Assembly (NCBI GenBank): GCA_004794785.1
Contig: SJOL01006996.1
Location: 597,444 to 661,443 of the forward strand
Direction of reading: 5' to 3'
Length of the DNA stretch: 64,000 bases
Origin: Opisthorchis felineus
Lineage: Eukaryota; Platyhelminthes; Trematoda; Opisthorchiida; Opisthorchiidae
Below are positions 36,191 to 49,374 of this stretch, piece after piece. A program made the translations under genes and the position numbers. Numbering within the stretch: the first letter of the stretch is position 1; each line of letters opens with the position of its first letter. The notes under the pieces were generated by a model that made no database searches, was not told where the DNA came from, and worked only from the letters and a program-made list of their open reading frames with translations.

Positions 36191-38690
36191 AGGTTACCAT
36201 TACGCGCTCTTCGATTTTATTCACTTTGTTACATCTCGGGGAGTCATGAGAGCAGATCCTGTTTGCTCAACTCACCAGCCATTGTGTCGCAGCTCTTTTC
36301 AAGCGGGTTGAGTGGAACGAATGGGGACTTGAGTACCAATCTGAATGGTTGTATCACACTACGCAGTCATCCGAACTCTGGTTCGGGTGAAATACACAAT
36401 ACAACCCATAAACCTGGTTGTGTTTCACCCACTTTCAGCCTTGCACCTAAGTGATACACCATTGCAAGGGCAACCTAGGAAAACCGACATATCTTGAGAG
36501 GCTCGCCTCGTACTGCCAGGAAGGTGTTATCAACGTAACAACACCAGAGTAAAGTAAATCAAGAGTAGGCAGCCGGTCAGCCATAAGATGGTGAGTGCAT
36601 AGGATGTTGCATCTTTTCAAGCAAATTTTTTTTTGAATCCTTGAGCCTTTCGATATAAATGCACTGTTGTGAAGTGTAATAACATCAATCAATACCTATA
36701 AATGTCTAACCGTCGTACAAAGTAACTCTTGTTGGTCTGTCAAGAAAATGAAGTAAAGTTTTTTTTTACACTGTTTAACTCCGAATACTCTGAAGTGGCT
36801 TTCCAATTATACTGGGGAACTTGGTGATTTGTTATGCTGGACCAATAGCGTGGTCGATAGCCAAAAAAGATTTTTGGCTCAAAATATGTGGTAATGAGGT
36901 AGAAGTTTCAGAGAAACATTATCTAACATTCGAAAAAACGCACAATTATCAGTGCTTTCCTTACTGACCATTCCTATTCGTGCAAATAGGTGCAATTTTA
37001 TTCCAGAAGTGTTGGCACCTCAATTTAAATTTATAGGCTGATGGTTCCGGTGTATTGGGTGACTGAGGGTCGTGCCAATAAAGGTTTGCTATCTTCATTC
37101 ATGCAGCTTGGAAAACCGTCCTGTTATATTTCACCCGCATTTCGGTCGGTGAAGTCAGGCGATTACAAATGACCCCGAGCAGATAAACTGAGACATCCAT
37201 ATAAGATTAACCACCCACCTGTTCAGTGATCGAAACCTTCCAAAAGTTAACATTTTTTCTTAGCCGGGTCTCGTGAACGCTCGTAGTGTATGATTCGGTG
37301 GTGGTGTCAGTAAATACAAGAAAGGACATATTCTCAATCACCAACTCCAACTATACCATATGGAGGAGTTTGGTGGTTCAAGAACTACATTTTGGATAGT
37401 GAAGATGCTTGTGGAATTCATGAATACAGTAAAGATGGCATATATAGCTTGCTTTCTGTTGTAGGTCCTCTTATCTGGTGCATAAAAACTTTATATGATA
37501 CTCAACAGAAATCACGTGTACAGTTAGATGAATGCACGGGGATGAAAAAGGAGAGAGGAGGCAAGGATTAACGTGCCACAAAGTCAGTGAACTACATCAC
37601 TGTGGAACTAGTTCGTAGGCCAACTCTAGTTTATCAGTCGTGGAAGTTGTACTTTAGCGCAGAGTTTTGGATCAAGTGGCCGGATTCCGATGGCCGCTAC
37701 CGTCGATAATAGTGTGAATCGTGCCAGCCTTGATGGCTTTAGGAGCATCTGGTATATGAATCAGAAAGTGTGCTCTTTCTCTATGGCGTGGTTGGCTTCA
37801 TCCAGATATGGCATAGCCGCACTTGAGCTGTTTCCACCCACCGTCATTCAAAGACACTCAGTTGTATTCTTGTATGCTTTTTAACAAAGGCCGTGTTGTG
37901 CGACCAGCGCATGATGACCGTAACGATCATACGATTGAGGGCAGGCAAAAGTTGATGCTAGCGCTTTGTCTTTAGAATGGAACCTGATAGTGGGTTTGCA
38001 ACTGAAACTCAAGCGCATATTAGCGATTATATACGTCACATTAATAGAATATCTTAGCCTTCAGGCAGAGCACAGGAACAGCATTTTCATTGAATGACAG
38101 GATAATGTAGACACCAGCTGAATGTCCTTTAGTTATCCTTGTCGTGAACTGCACAGCTGTTTATGAGTCGTTCTGGATATCTTTTGGAGTAAATGTGTTC
38201 TAACCATTTTTGTTCCTAGGTGGACAGTCGCGGAATCATCTTTATTGCTCACTTAACCTAGCGTCTGATTAAACCCCGTTTTTGTTGCAGCAGAGCAAAA
38301 TCACCAGAGGAAATATATTCCCCGGTAGACTTTTGTCCGCTATAGACTTTGTGCTACCAACGTTTTTTTGAGAAGGTCAACATCGATAAGCTATAGATGT
38401 CCGTTACACTCACGTTCAGCAGTAATCTTGTGTGAGCTGAACCGAACCTGTGTAACACGCCGGCTAGGCTGATATTATCATGAATAAGTACAAGTTTGGT
38501 GAGCTGGCATCAGTTTCTGGAGTGGCTTGTCACATCGAACTACCCCCATGGACACCCGCGCCCAAAGGGTAATGTGGCACACCGTTTGAGCTAAGCTGTA
38601 TGTGAGTTTACTTAAACGCCATATACCCGGTTTATACATGAGGGAATAAGACCGGGAGTTGAACAGGGGAGGACAGTCCTACGACCATCA
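36191..38690. other. gene-free stretch, nothing recognised
   Basis: No supported feature. Frames are short and unremarkable. Confidence 0.5.
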
Positions 38691-39560
38691 ACATGCTCAA
38701 CTAATAGCTCAAAATTGTTAACTCAAGTTGGTACAACTGAGTATGTAAAACTGCCATGTAGTGCGTGCAGAATTGCATGTGGTGGCGCACATCACTCAAG
38801 AAACGCATCCTAAGTAAACACGAACGGCCAGCCACTGTTAGCCACCACAAAGCTAGGCCTGAGCAGTGACGGTCACAGAGAGTCATACCTAGCGCCGCTG
38901 TAAGTTCGAAATTTCCCTTGTCTGCTATACCACCCCCTAGTTGCCCTGTCTGGAGGAAAGGATGATATCGCCCGATCTCAAGGGATTGTGCTTTAGAGTG
39001 GCCACGCGCAGCCCTAGAAATTTTTATTAGTAGGATTAGTTTTAGTATTTTTACTTGTAGTTCATTGGCTCGGTTTTTGCCACGTCGATCTAACCCTCCG
39101 GGCTGAATCACATCTTGTGATGACTGTTATCTCTTGGGCTGAAGCACAGCGATGAGCGCTCACTAACAAAAATGGCTTTAATTTTCGGGTTACGTCTGAG
39201 CTACCGTTGATCTCCACGTGCTGGCAGAATGACCATTACTGCAGCATCCAACAGAACAACTCCATATGCATGACACTCCGGATATCACAAATTCCGGACA
39301 GTGACCATAGTCGAGTGACGGGTGCAGGGAGATCAACCACCAGATTCCTGAAGCCAAATGGACTAACGATCTTTTGAGATATATCCACTTTTCATATGGG
39401 ATACCAAAAGTAGCCGTGAACTTAAGTGGTTTAGACCAACTTGCCCTGTTCCCATAAGTGGCGTCATAAGCCATGTCAGCAGCCCGTACTGGAAATAGCT
39501 TTTTGGTGAGGTTGAGTGCCTTGTCCTGCAGAAGGAGGTGTGCGCCCACATGCATCACGG
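38691..39560. other. two long minus frames of unknown nature
   Basis: Minus frames of 136 codons (38701-39111) and 122 codons (39190-39558) lie close together. Neither shows a domain I can name. The block 38870-39080 is GC-richer than its surroundings and may be part of an unrecognised repeat. No splice or promoter evidence makes me call a gene. Confidence 0.35.
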
Positions 39561-41595
39561 GTGTTAGACGTCGTGACCGACCTCAGTCTCTTTAGGTCGT
39601 CTAGGAAGCGCAATGATCGGAGAATATGCATGTTCTATGCTTCGATGTGATCATGCTAATCCACATCGTCCATCCTGATGAAGAGTGTACCTAATATAGA
39701 TACTTATCTGAGGCAAAACGAATGAAAAAAAACTGTCACTGATGAGCCACACACGGCTCCCATAAGCTTGGGCTCTGTACACAAATAATATGCAAAACAG
39801 CAAAAACATAGAGTACAGCTTAATAAAGGGTAGAATGATTTGATATAATGCACAAACAACTAAGTTTAAAGTATCAATGAATACGAACCCATGACTCTGC
39901 CGTCCAAGCCAGGGTAATCCAGTGGCATGCCATATCAAGCTTCTCTACGCTTGGATTGGATTGAGTGCCACTCCCAAGTCCGAATATACGGTCTACGTGA
40001 TGACCATACAGTGAAAATTCACCGAGACAGTGATGCAATTCATCTGACTCCGTCGCCAATTGACCTTTTCCTCTCTCGCCCACTTTAACACATGTATCCG
40101 TGTGATTGACAAAATTTATAAGTGACTTCCACTGGGTATGCGAATTTGTGATGTATTAGCCAAGAGGACCAATGACAGATCTGATTTAGTTATTGCGATG
40201 AACTGCGTTTCTTCCGCACAGCTTTGTTCTTTTGGTCGCTTCGTATTACCTAATGTCAAAATGTATCCAATACAATAGTTCATTTTTCACTGTCTGCGGC
40301 TCTTTCTGACCTCGACCAGGTAGTCAGAAGACATCGTTCGTGTAATAAATCATGTTCGCTTATTTGCTTACTTTTCCTCAGGTTTCCGTGAACATGAGAA
40401 TAAAATAAATAGACCCTCCTTCATGATGTTTAAGATAAGGTGAACGATTAAAATGAAGATCCCATGCCTACCTGATTAGCCCACAAACAATGGATTTTCG
40501 GCGTATTTTAACTATACCACACTACTTACAAAACTAAACTTCTGTTACCGGAGAATACTCCATTTCACGTTAAGTCACAACAGTTTGATCTTGATCTTCG
40601 ACCCCTGCTGACCCTTGAGGAGACTGACCCTTCGATTGCGCGAAAGATCTATTCCCCATCGATATGGTTTGCATAAAAAGTTGCGACTCCAAAGGTGGAT
40701 ATCTCAGTGAATAGATTAGTGCTTGGCCCTCTTCTTGGTCACTTCAGTGTTTTCCCCTATCTTAGGCCTTTTGTAATACACTTTGTGTAGTGGCAAGTCA
40801 GTCAGTCATCTGCGCCAAAGTTGCTGGTTGTCCAAGATAATGCCCATGATGACTAGGCAATCGTAACATACAAGGGGAAACTAAGCCCCAAACAACTTTC
40901 CTCCTTAGCTTTGAAACTCCATTATGATTGTGCTTTGAACTTTCTGGCTGGCCCAATTTTTAGCCAACTGTCGCTTAGACAACTAAGTCGCCCACATTGT
41001 TATTTCTGTATTGGACAGACTGTTTGACTGAACAGGATGGGAGCCGCACGCAACTCCTGTTTGATTATCGGGTTTGTTCATGCCCTTAGGTTGATGTTAT
41101 TTCACTGTTTAAAGGAATGCCCTTTTAAGACGCAATCAATTATCTGTTACATTTTCCCATAACAAACTGTATTAGGTCTGTCTACATTCATGTTCAGGTT
41201 GTCTTTGATCCTATGCAGAACTAGGCACAATGGATGTGTTTCCGGCAGCGCGTTAGGACGACAACACACAAGGACTGAGAGCAGCAGCGAAGACAGAATA
41301 TTTGCACGAGCTGTGTCTGTGTTACGCGGGGTGAAGTACAATAATCCTGTTAACATACTTTTGAAAAAAAAATTATAGTTTTACGAGAACCATAAATCAC
41401 TGCCAAGGTTAAAAGTAGACGTAAGAGTACCATCGGATAGATTATTTGTGGAATTGCGCTATAGGTCATGGTGTACCAATCGTCAAAAATGGTAGTTCGT
41501 TGGTTGCGGCGTATGCGACTGTTACAATCCAAGTATGACTCACGCAAAGTATATGCGTGAGCTCATAGCCCCATGTCACCTAAACAGCAAAAATA
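39561..41595. other. gene-free stretch, nothing firm
   Basis: Around 39880-39960 the minus strand has GGTTCGTATTC, a B-box-like word, preceded by tRNA-like text (GGATTACCCTGGCTTGG). This might be a second, older SINE type, but one copy alone cannot show it. The rest holds nothing I recognise. Confidence 0.35.
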
Positions 41596-41805
41596 AGTTA
41601 CTAGTTGTTGATCAGGTGGCTGTTTGTCTGACAGCCGAGCTTGGCAACTCACACACAAACGTTTCGTCACCATAAGAGGAGACATCACCAGTACGCAGTT
41701 GACTGCGCAAATGCGCAACTCCTCATATGGTGACGAAACGTTTGCAAGTCAGTCTCCTGCCTCAGCTGGCAGAAAAGCAACAACCTGATCAACAACCAGT
41801 AAACT
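41596..41805. repeat. foldback with about 86-bp arms
   Basis: The arm at 41596-41681 is the imperfect reverse complement of 41719-41805, with a 37-bp spacer. The inner 25 bases pair almost perfectly: AAACGTTTCGTCACCATA then GAGGAG against CTCCTC then TATGGTGACGAAACGTTT. The outer ends pair too: GTTGTTGATCAGGT against ACCTGATCAACAAC. The spacer holds TTGACTGCGCAAATGCGCAA, itself partly palindromic. No target duplication is evident. It could be a MITE-like foldback or two head-to-head fragments of one repeat. Confidence 0.8.
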
Positions 41806-41975
41806 CATCCGAGCTATCAATATTTCGACACTACCAAAATCAGTTAATGTTCCCAAGGAGGCGAGCTACCTCTACGGTCGATAGTCTCGGACCCTTAAGT
41901 TCTTCTGGAGAAAAACGACAAAACAACTGAAGTTGAAACGACCTGTTTTTGTACCGAGGTTTTCGAGTCACACTA

Positions 41976-42004
41976 CATATATATATACATATATATATAT
42001 ATAA
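41976..42004. repeat. (AT)n microsatellite, interrupted
   Basis: AT repeats with a single CAT interruption, 170 bp beyond the foldback. Confidence 0.9.
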
Positions 42005-42624
42005 AATCCAGGATACCGAACTTTTCAACCACCAAGTAAAAACGTGAGCATTCTAGATTGTTAAACATTAAAAAGGATTATTGAAGCAAGAAATAAAAAT
42101 TGCGTTGTTGGACCAATAGCAAGAACTCGAAAGTTGACAGAACTTTTCCAAGCAATTATTTATTCAGGGTTGATTACATCTTTACATCTGGAGAAGGTAA
42201 CTAGCGACTTTAACCAGACTGCGCGTCAAAATCGAACCAACCATTCAACCAGTAGGAGTAGTGTCCCAGATTATGGCATATCTTGGTCAACCAGACAGTA
42301 TGTTGAGTGCGAAGGAAAAAGTAGGAACAACCCAGTCGGTTGAGCGACAATTGGTACACAACATCCTTACAGCCAGAAGCACCAGTGCACATTAGAAAAT
42401 GAGAGAATTCGATCAATCGATCAACGGAGCAGCTGATAAATGGAATGAATTGGAATGCGTCATTTGTGACACCCATTTCACCAGTATTTTAAGGATGCAC
42501 ATTCGTCAAGGACCTCGTCGAGGACATAAAATTCAGTGCTTTCCTCTTGTAAGACTACAAAAGCTTTTGATTTAGCAGATTTCAAATTGACGAACTCTGT
42601 TCGACATATAAGGTTAAAGAATAT
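42005..42624. other. gene-free stretch, nothing recognised
   Basis: Opposing frames at 42134-42343 (plus) and 42210-42476 (minus) show no known motif. Confidence 0.45.
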
Positions 42625-42745
42625 CATAAACGAGAGATTCAGCTGCGTCTACCCTCAAACGCACGCTCTATTTGCAAGTGAGTACATTTCGCCAGCTGCG
42701 TACAATCTGGTGCTCAAGCAGTACATAGTAAGTAAGGCCGCACAA
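42625..42745 (+). repeat. hammerhead-family repeat, segment A fragment
   Basis: CATAAACGAGAGATTCAGCTG (42628-42648, written here as the matching word) agrees with the start of segment A at 53002 and 7778. After a diverged middle, TTTGCAAGTGAGTACATTTC matches the end of segment A at 18440 and 52690-52710. Segment B with the ribozyme core is not recognisable downstream. Confidence 0.5.
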
Positions 42746-43559
42746 GGTGCAGTGTATTATTTTAATTTTTAAAAAGTCCTATTTCTGAAACGAGTGCTAA
42801 ATTATTGAACTTTGTGTCAAGTACCCAATTCAATGAGTAGTGCGTTGTATAGAGTGAGGTTGTCACTTTGCATCCTAACTTTTCTTCATGATGCCCGTGC
42901 TTCTCGAATCATCATCACCGAATGCAAATTGCAATCAATTGCCTGAACTTTATGGAGTGTATTCAGATGCCTTCCTGGAACTTAACAAACTGCAGAGAAC
43001 AGTTGAGTGAATCAAACAATGAAATCATACTGCCTCTGTCTCGTCATCACCGTTAACATGCATGCAAACCTTAAAAATTCAAGGAGCAGGAATTTACTCC
43101 TAATCAGAGCACAAGAGAAGGCTCTTCATAACCCACAACCTACGCGACAGTCAGTTTTATAGTCATCAGCTTGTGGTTCATTAAGGGTGAACTGGTGATT
43201 TACCGGATGCATGCAAGTACTGCAAAAAGCCGTCCGCTAGAAATCTTCTCTGTTGCCGAAATTCTCCCCACATTTTTTTCGGGTGCATAGTATTCCCTGG
43301 AACCCAGGGTAATCGTGCACACGGAAAACACAATCAGTTTTCGATCACTTTCACAGACGATCTCATGCAAATTGTTTTTGCGTTGTCAGCTATCCTTTTT
43401 TTGCAATGAATCTTAAAATGACTCGGTCTCAAATGTCTCATAACTAGTTTGCCAACGCTCATTTCCTGGCTGATCGATGGGACTTACCATCACTAGTGTT
43501 TGTGGCTGTTACAGTGGAAAGCAAATTAAATGTAAGCTTTTGTCCAGAGCTGCATTTTG
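42746..43559. other. gene-free stretch, possibly upstream integrase debris
   Basis: I looked here for the catalytic core belonging to the integrase end at 43.6 kb and could not find it in any frame. Confidence 0.4.
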
Positions 43560-43800
43560 ACCAAGCGCGACCGAGTTCCCAGCCTACGAGTCCTTATTTT
43601 GATGATGAACCGGTGTGTGAACATTTTGAACTGGGGTACTTACGTCTACTTCCATCCCGTTAGATTGATTAAATGGCCCAAAAGATCCGCCAGCATTTGG
43701 TTGTGGGATTTGTCGTTTTGTTTGGTCGATTTTATTCCACCGTCATTTTGCTGGAGGACACAATGCAACTCAATAATAACGAGAACAAATTCCAATAAAT
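43560..43800 (+). pseudogene. Ty3-type integrase C-terminal domain relic
   Basis: The plus frame from 43557 reads LNWGTYVYFHPVRLIKWP, then about 12 residues, then LSFCLVDF, then CWRTQCNSIITR. This follows the C-terminal domain pattern FxxGDxVYVRNYRxxKW, then GxVxYxVxV, then WRRHxNQLRxR, with matching spacing. No stop interrupts this part, but nothing upstream can be joined to it. It is on the plus strand and too short to assign to either of the other Ty3 lineages. Confidence 0.5.
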
Positions 43801-46800
43801 ATGGTGACCGAAATTTTTCCATGGGTGGAACTATGCGGTTAAGGTTTGTGAATGCTAACGTAACCTCTGTCTGGTGCTCATTTCATGGGTAGGGTGGCCA
43901 AACCCAGGTAAAGACAGTTGACAGGCAGTTCTGACCACGTAATAAGACCGCGATGCGTGGCGAAACGGCAATACTGAAGTAGAATGTCAACAGGAATGGT
44001 CCTCATTGAATTTGGGCACTAAAGCAGATAAACTTATACCTCCTTCCACAGTGATAATACGCCAGCTTCATTGAATGCACTCGTATACTGGGTAAACTTC
44101 CAGTTAAGTTGACATACGTGATATGATTATGGAAGACTATTCCTATCGTTGTGGATAATTTACCATCTTACGGATGACGACATTGCAAATTTGGTCATAC
44201 ATTCTATAACACAGCAGCTTCCAGATCGTCTGATCATACATCCTCAACACACCACTGTCACTTCCTCCTTCATTAAAATCAGATTTTGCCGCAGGAAATA
44301 ACACTAGAATGATTTTAGTGAGTTCATGGCCATTCTTATCCCAGTCCTCATTCTGCTTTGCGTCATCACCATTATTCTCAGCCTTATTACTACAGCTATT
44401 ACTATTATTATCAGCATCCTCATCCTCTTCTAACCATCTAAACACTGGTGCTTCAATATCGTACGACCATAATGGAAGTCATAGTGTAAACAATGGGAAC
44501 TTTTCGTGGCCCAACCTAAATTTCGAAGATGAAGGCTCAATAATCGGAGGACTTTGTAGGGTCGGTTATCGGCTTAATCACCCGGCGGATGAACGTGGCG
44601 ATAGCCAATGAGTCTACTCGGGATTCCAATAGTACACAGTACTTCCTGTTTAAGAGTAGCAGATGTCAATTTTCTGTTGTTAGTTTCTCACGTGCAGTCA
44701 AGTTTTATGCAAAAAACTCAAATGGTCGGAGCGGGGTTCAGCAAAGCTTCCTTGTCTTGACATGACAGTGTACCTAAATCAGTTCCCTAAAAGTCCAAGG
44801 CAATCAGAATGTTATTTTATCTGCGTACATAAGACTGGCTATTAGCGGGCGATTAGCATCTCTTCACTGAAGGAAAGTCTGTCAGGTGGTTGACGACCGA
44901 ACTCTACCAACCAAAGTCGTGTACAAAAAACTTGATAAGATAGATATTTGCCAACCTAAAATTTTTGAAGCTGATACAGGCCAACGCACTAACTTTTCAA
45001 ATCTGCAGAAAACCTTTAGGTGATTTCGTAAACCCAAATGCACTCAGCAAAGTAGCTCAAATGATTTCAAAATGTCGGCAGTCCGTAATCTGTCTCCTTT
45101 CTTCTTGTTGTAAACTGACAGAACAGATCTAGGATTTCGAGTAGAATCGGAGTGAAAATAACTATCAAATTAAGAGAGTTCATTGGCTGCGCAAACTGGT
45201 CAGCGGAGACATGGTCCGGAGAGTAACAACCTGAACGTGTTTAGCAAAAGGTCGTGTATCCGTACCCGTACTCCCGAATGATGAGTCTAATCAAGGTCGA
45301 AATTTATCAGGTAGATGGGTTTTTGGGATTTGGTCACACATTTACTGAGTGCACCCGGTAAAAATTCCAAGCCTTGAAACATCCTTAAGCAATTACTGGT
45401 GGGCATGAACCCTATACGTTGCTGGGCTGAGTCGCAATGGACCAAATGACTCATACTGTTAGGTTTTCTGAGGCCTAATCACGACTCCATTGTAGAGAGT
45501 AGCACCGCTGAGAGACCAAGATAGTGCGATCCCACGTGAAGGTGCAGCCTAGTGAATATGTGGTCGGCTTCTCCTACCGCGAAACGCAACCCAACTGATT
45601 TTATGAACTTGTGTGTGCTGCGTTATCAACAATCTGTCCACAAATTCACTCATTAGACGACCAACTCGAGGAGGCACAATAGACTGAAAGGAATGGATTT
45701 CTGATTTTTGCTGGGTACATCATTGATGTTAGAACTTGAAGTATTTTTTCCCCAAACTTTCTACAAAAAACTTATCGTCTTTGCATCCTTAATTAATGTT
45801 ATGAAAAGGTATCATTAACTGTTTTTAAAAACAGTTGTTTACTTCGCTTTATCGTCTGTATTTATTTAGTGAAGGTCCTTGTCTAAGTATCACGTGGAGA
45901 GATCGAAACAAACCGTGTAGACTACAGCGTCAAGTGATTAACTACATTATAGTTAGCATCACGGATATTAAGAAGAAAGGGAGAAGTCATACGCCAACCA
46001 AATACTGAAACACAACCACAATCATCCAATAACCCACAGGAGGATTTGCAAGCAAACTCCGTTCAAGAAGACGGGACAGGGAGAAAACTGCCTATTCAGA
46101 GTAGTACGAAGCATTAAAGGTCCAACAGTTCTTATCACAAGAAGCGTGAGAAGGATGCCCCCAAAGCAAGAAGAACAAACGACCCAACTGATATTCTCCC
46201 TGCATCAGTAGTGCACCTGAAATCACAGCCGGAGTAATTCATCAAGTAGGAACCACAGTTGCACTTAGACTGAATGGTACTTTGTTCTCAGAACCGAGAA
46301 GCAGTATTGAGAATCCAAGAGAAACGTGACGCATAAAATTGAATGCCACGGACGTGGCAAGCTGTGTGATGGGCATACTTGGAGAAAAGCATATACCTGA
46401 ATGAAAGGATATAATGTGGCTGGTAAAACAATTTGCTCCCTAACATCAGTCTCCATGGGTGAAGACAAATTAGGATACGAATTCAGCTTGAGAACCGTGA
46501 AAATGTTGGCATGCGGCATCACAATACTTGAAATGGAAGATCTGGAATCATGAGACTTCGTGATCAACCGGTCCAAATCTACTAATCACCAAAGCCTCAA
46601 TCAGGAGCAGGACATCGACCAAACAGAACGTGGGTTGACTGACCAAGCAATAGAAGGGTCCAACTAAACAACCAGTCAAAATCGATGATCATTCAGGGCA
46701 AGCAAAGCACACGTACACGTATACCGCTACTCTGCGTGCAGTTTCTTACACACCACTCCCCTCAGCTTCACAATCAGGCATTTGTGACGTCAAGCACACT

Positions 46801-49374
46801 GTAACAAGGTTATAGTAAACGAACTGCCTCATTCAGCGTATAAAACAGAGACGGTCCATGTTTACACTTTCTGATGTTCTGACAGAAAGGAATGTTTGAT
46901 GAATCACTTAATGAGGGTCTGTTTCTCTACTTGTTGGTTGCAATATGTGAGCATCCCGTCGTGAACAATTATGACAGACAACACAATTCATTTAATAGTC
47001 ACACTATTCGACACGCTTGTTTGCTCCAGATTTTCGGCTTTATTGACAAGAATAACGTTAGGTGACACTCACCTTGATGAGTTTGTGTTTCATTCACCGA
47101 AAAACCTTTACGAGCATAAAATAATTCAGGCATTACTGGCTCCGCTGTTTGCATAACGTCATATATTTGCAGATTTGGAGCACTGTTTAAACTAGATCAT
47201 CCAGACTGCGATATCAGTATATCTTCTTAGGTCATTCGATGCGTTATTCTTGAAGCTGTTGGACAAGCTACAACTGACGTCTGTTCTCCTTCCTGGGTGG
47301 CCTATTCACAGTTATGTTATGTGATTTCCTGCTTCATGTTTTTAAGTAGCCTTTCTCTCCATAGGATTTTAGACTGAACGTGGTGTGGACTAAATGACTG
47401 AAGGAGCGAAAGTATCGGTTGCAGAGCAGACAAGATTCACATGCATTATTTCTACAACTTCAGCGATTACAAACATATTCAAAGCCCCAGTGCGTCCAAA
47501 AGCCGTTTGAATTACTAGGCCCTGTATGGCTCCGACGGCTAACTGAGTTACAGATAAGATTGTGCGTAAAATTGTTGCTAGCTTTTCATCTGCCATTCTG
47601 TGATGGATGGAGTTCACTTCAGTGACTCAGTTTCCACAACGTGAACCAATTGAATGAAATCTGGTCAACCACTCAACACCATCTCAATGCTGTTTGTGGA
47701 AGGGTGAACACTAAATTCGATCTACGTGGTAAGGTCGAATTACCTGTTGATGTCACGTGATGGCATCGAAACAAGTCACTGCGCAGGTGCTGACGCCAGT
47801 GTGTAAGCTGCCGTCGCGAAAACGAATTAATTCGAGAGGCCAGTGTAGACCGATGAAAACGGATATTTTAACCGTCTGGCAGTTTACCAGGTGAAAATGG
47901 TTTAGTTGTATGGTGCACGAGTGGCATGATCAATCTGAACCAAAGAAAAAAGCTACGGTGACTTTAATTCATCATAATCATTCAGTGGGAAACAACGAAT
48001 AACAAGAAATAAGCTGTACACGTTTAAGAATCATGGAAAGTAAGAATAATCATGGCCATTCTATGGTCAAAACACGCTAAAATTGCACTTATTCTGTTCC
48101 AACTGCTGGGTTTTGGAACCTCACAAAAACATGCAGTGGATTTTTGCCCATGTGAGGCAGAGCAGTGAACCACAAAACGTCAGGTGCGAGGGCTACTGAG
48201 GTTCCAAGTGCACATTGGGCGCAGAAGCACTAAAGTGACATATAAAAGGAACTGTCATTGTCTATCCACCAGTCCGCATACACGATGCCATTGTATGGTC
48301 TTCGTGGAACAAATGTGAATTCAGATGATCCAATACCAGTAACACTGGACTTGGCCGAAGTGAGATTTTTTGAAGATCAAACATGACAGACCAAACATAA
48401 AGGAAGAAAAACCCCGGTGGGTTGTGGTTTCAAAACGGCTCACATGCTGTCATCGGTAAATTTCATTCATTTTGCATTCTCACGGCTTTTTGTAAGTCTT
48501 TGAATACAACTAATTCGTACACTAGCTGACCTCTCTCAGGTCCTCAAGAATTGTGTGAACCATAGTAGGACATATTAGGACACGTGTGGCACTACCGAGA
48601 TAAATAAAATGCTAGAGATGATTTCTTGAATGAGGTTTTCTTTTTAAACTGCCGTAGGTGACAAGCGCATCACACGTTTACCAACCATCAGGCAACGAAC
48701 AGAGTATTTACACTGGTAACTGACCTCAAACCTATGCAAATTTGGTACAGCTAAGTCCATCAGTTCGATTTGATGACCTGAGGTACACAAATGTCCTTGA
48801 AAAACACGCCACACCTAAGAGAAGCTCAGTGTGACCTTAACTGGCCACAAAATAAGTGCATATGGATGTTTGATTGGTAAAAGGTGAAAAACCTCGAGCT
48901 AACCGTCTCAGAAGCGCGTTGTCTCCCCCATCATGAATAAGAAAACAACAGAACTAGTAAAAGTTGTATTCATTTTTGGAGGTAGTTCACTGTGAATCAT
49001 TGCTTCCACAAACGCCACTTTCAATAATATTTGCTTGCTGGTAGTTGAGGGCCTTATAGAATTTCGATGCACTCTTTTCCGCCTTCTTTTTTGAAGTGAT
49101 TATTCCAATTGGGTGACGTAATTTGGTGAAAAAGCTGAGTTAGATTTTTACTCTTGTTTCACTTCGTACACATGTCCCGGGTTAGGTCATAATTCGAACA
49201 GATGCTGTGCGAAATGAGTGATATCACTGTCTCCCAGCATATACTGAGAGCACTGCAACCATTATTTGTGAACAGATAAACACGCCTAAATTCTGGCATA
49301 CGTGGTTTGTCCTTCCGGCGCTTGTTTGTATGATGACCCTGTAACTCTTTCGCGAAAGACGATATTTCCATCCT
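43801..49374. other. five and a half kilobases without recognisable genes
   Basis: Overlapping frames at 44143-44611 owe their length to a degraded ATT/ATC-rich tract (about 44320-44430), giving an acidic D/E/N-rich reading on the minus strand and a serine/leucine-rich one on the plus strand. Around 45960-46620 the plus strand is purine-rich with several short frames, but I recognise no domain. Confidence 0.45.

Noticed and set aside
38701..39558. Two neighbouring minus frames (136 and 122 codons)
   Set aside because: Looked for RT, integrase and host protein motifs and found none; no splice signals join them.
39736..39760. CTGATGAG followed by a GCC/GGC hairpin, hammerhead-like
   Set aside because: No GAAA follows the hairpin and no cleavage triplet or helix I partner was found.
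39880..39960. Possible second tRNA-like SINE on the minus strand (B-box-like GGTTCGTATTC)
   Set aside because: The A box is unclear and there is no second copy to define the element.
44143..44611. Acidic minus frame and overlapping serine/leucine-rich plus frame
   Set aside because: Both owe their length to a degraded trinucleotide tract; composition is explained by the simple repeat.
45274..45310. ATGATGAG ... CGAAA, hammerhead-like
   Set aside because: C3 is missing and helix II cannot form. The inner word CTAATCAAGG also appears near 6290 and 21328, so it may be an unrelated short repeat.
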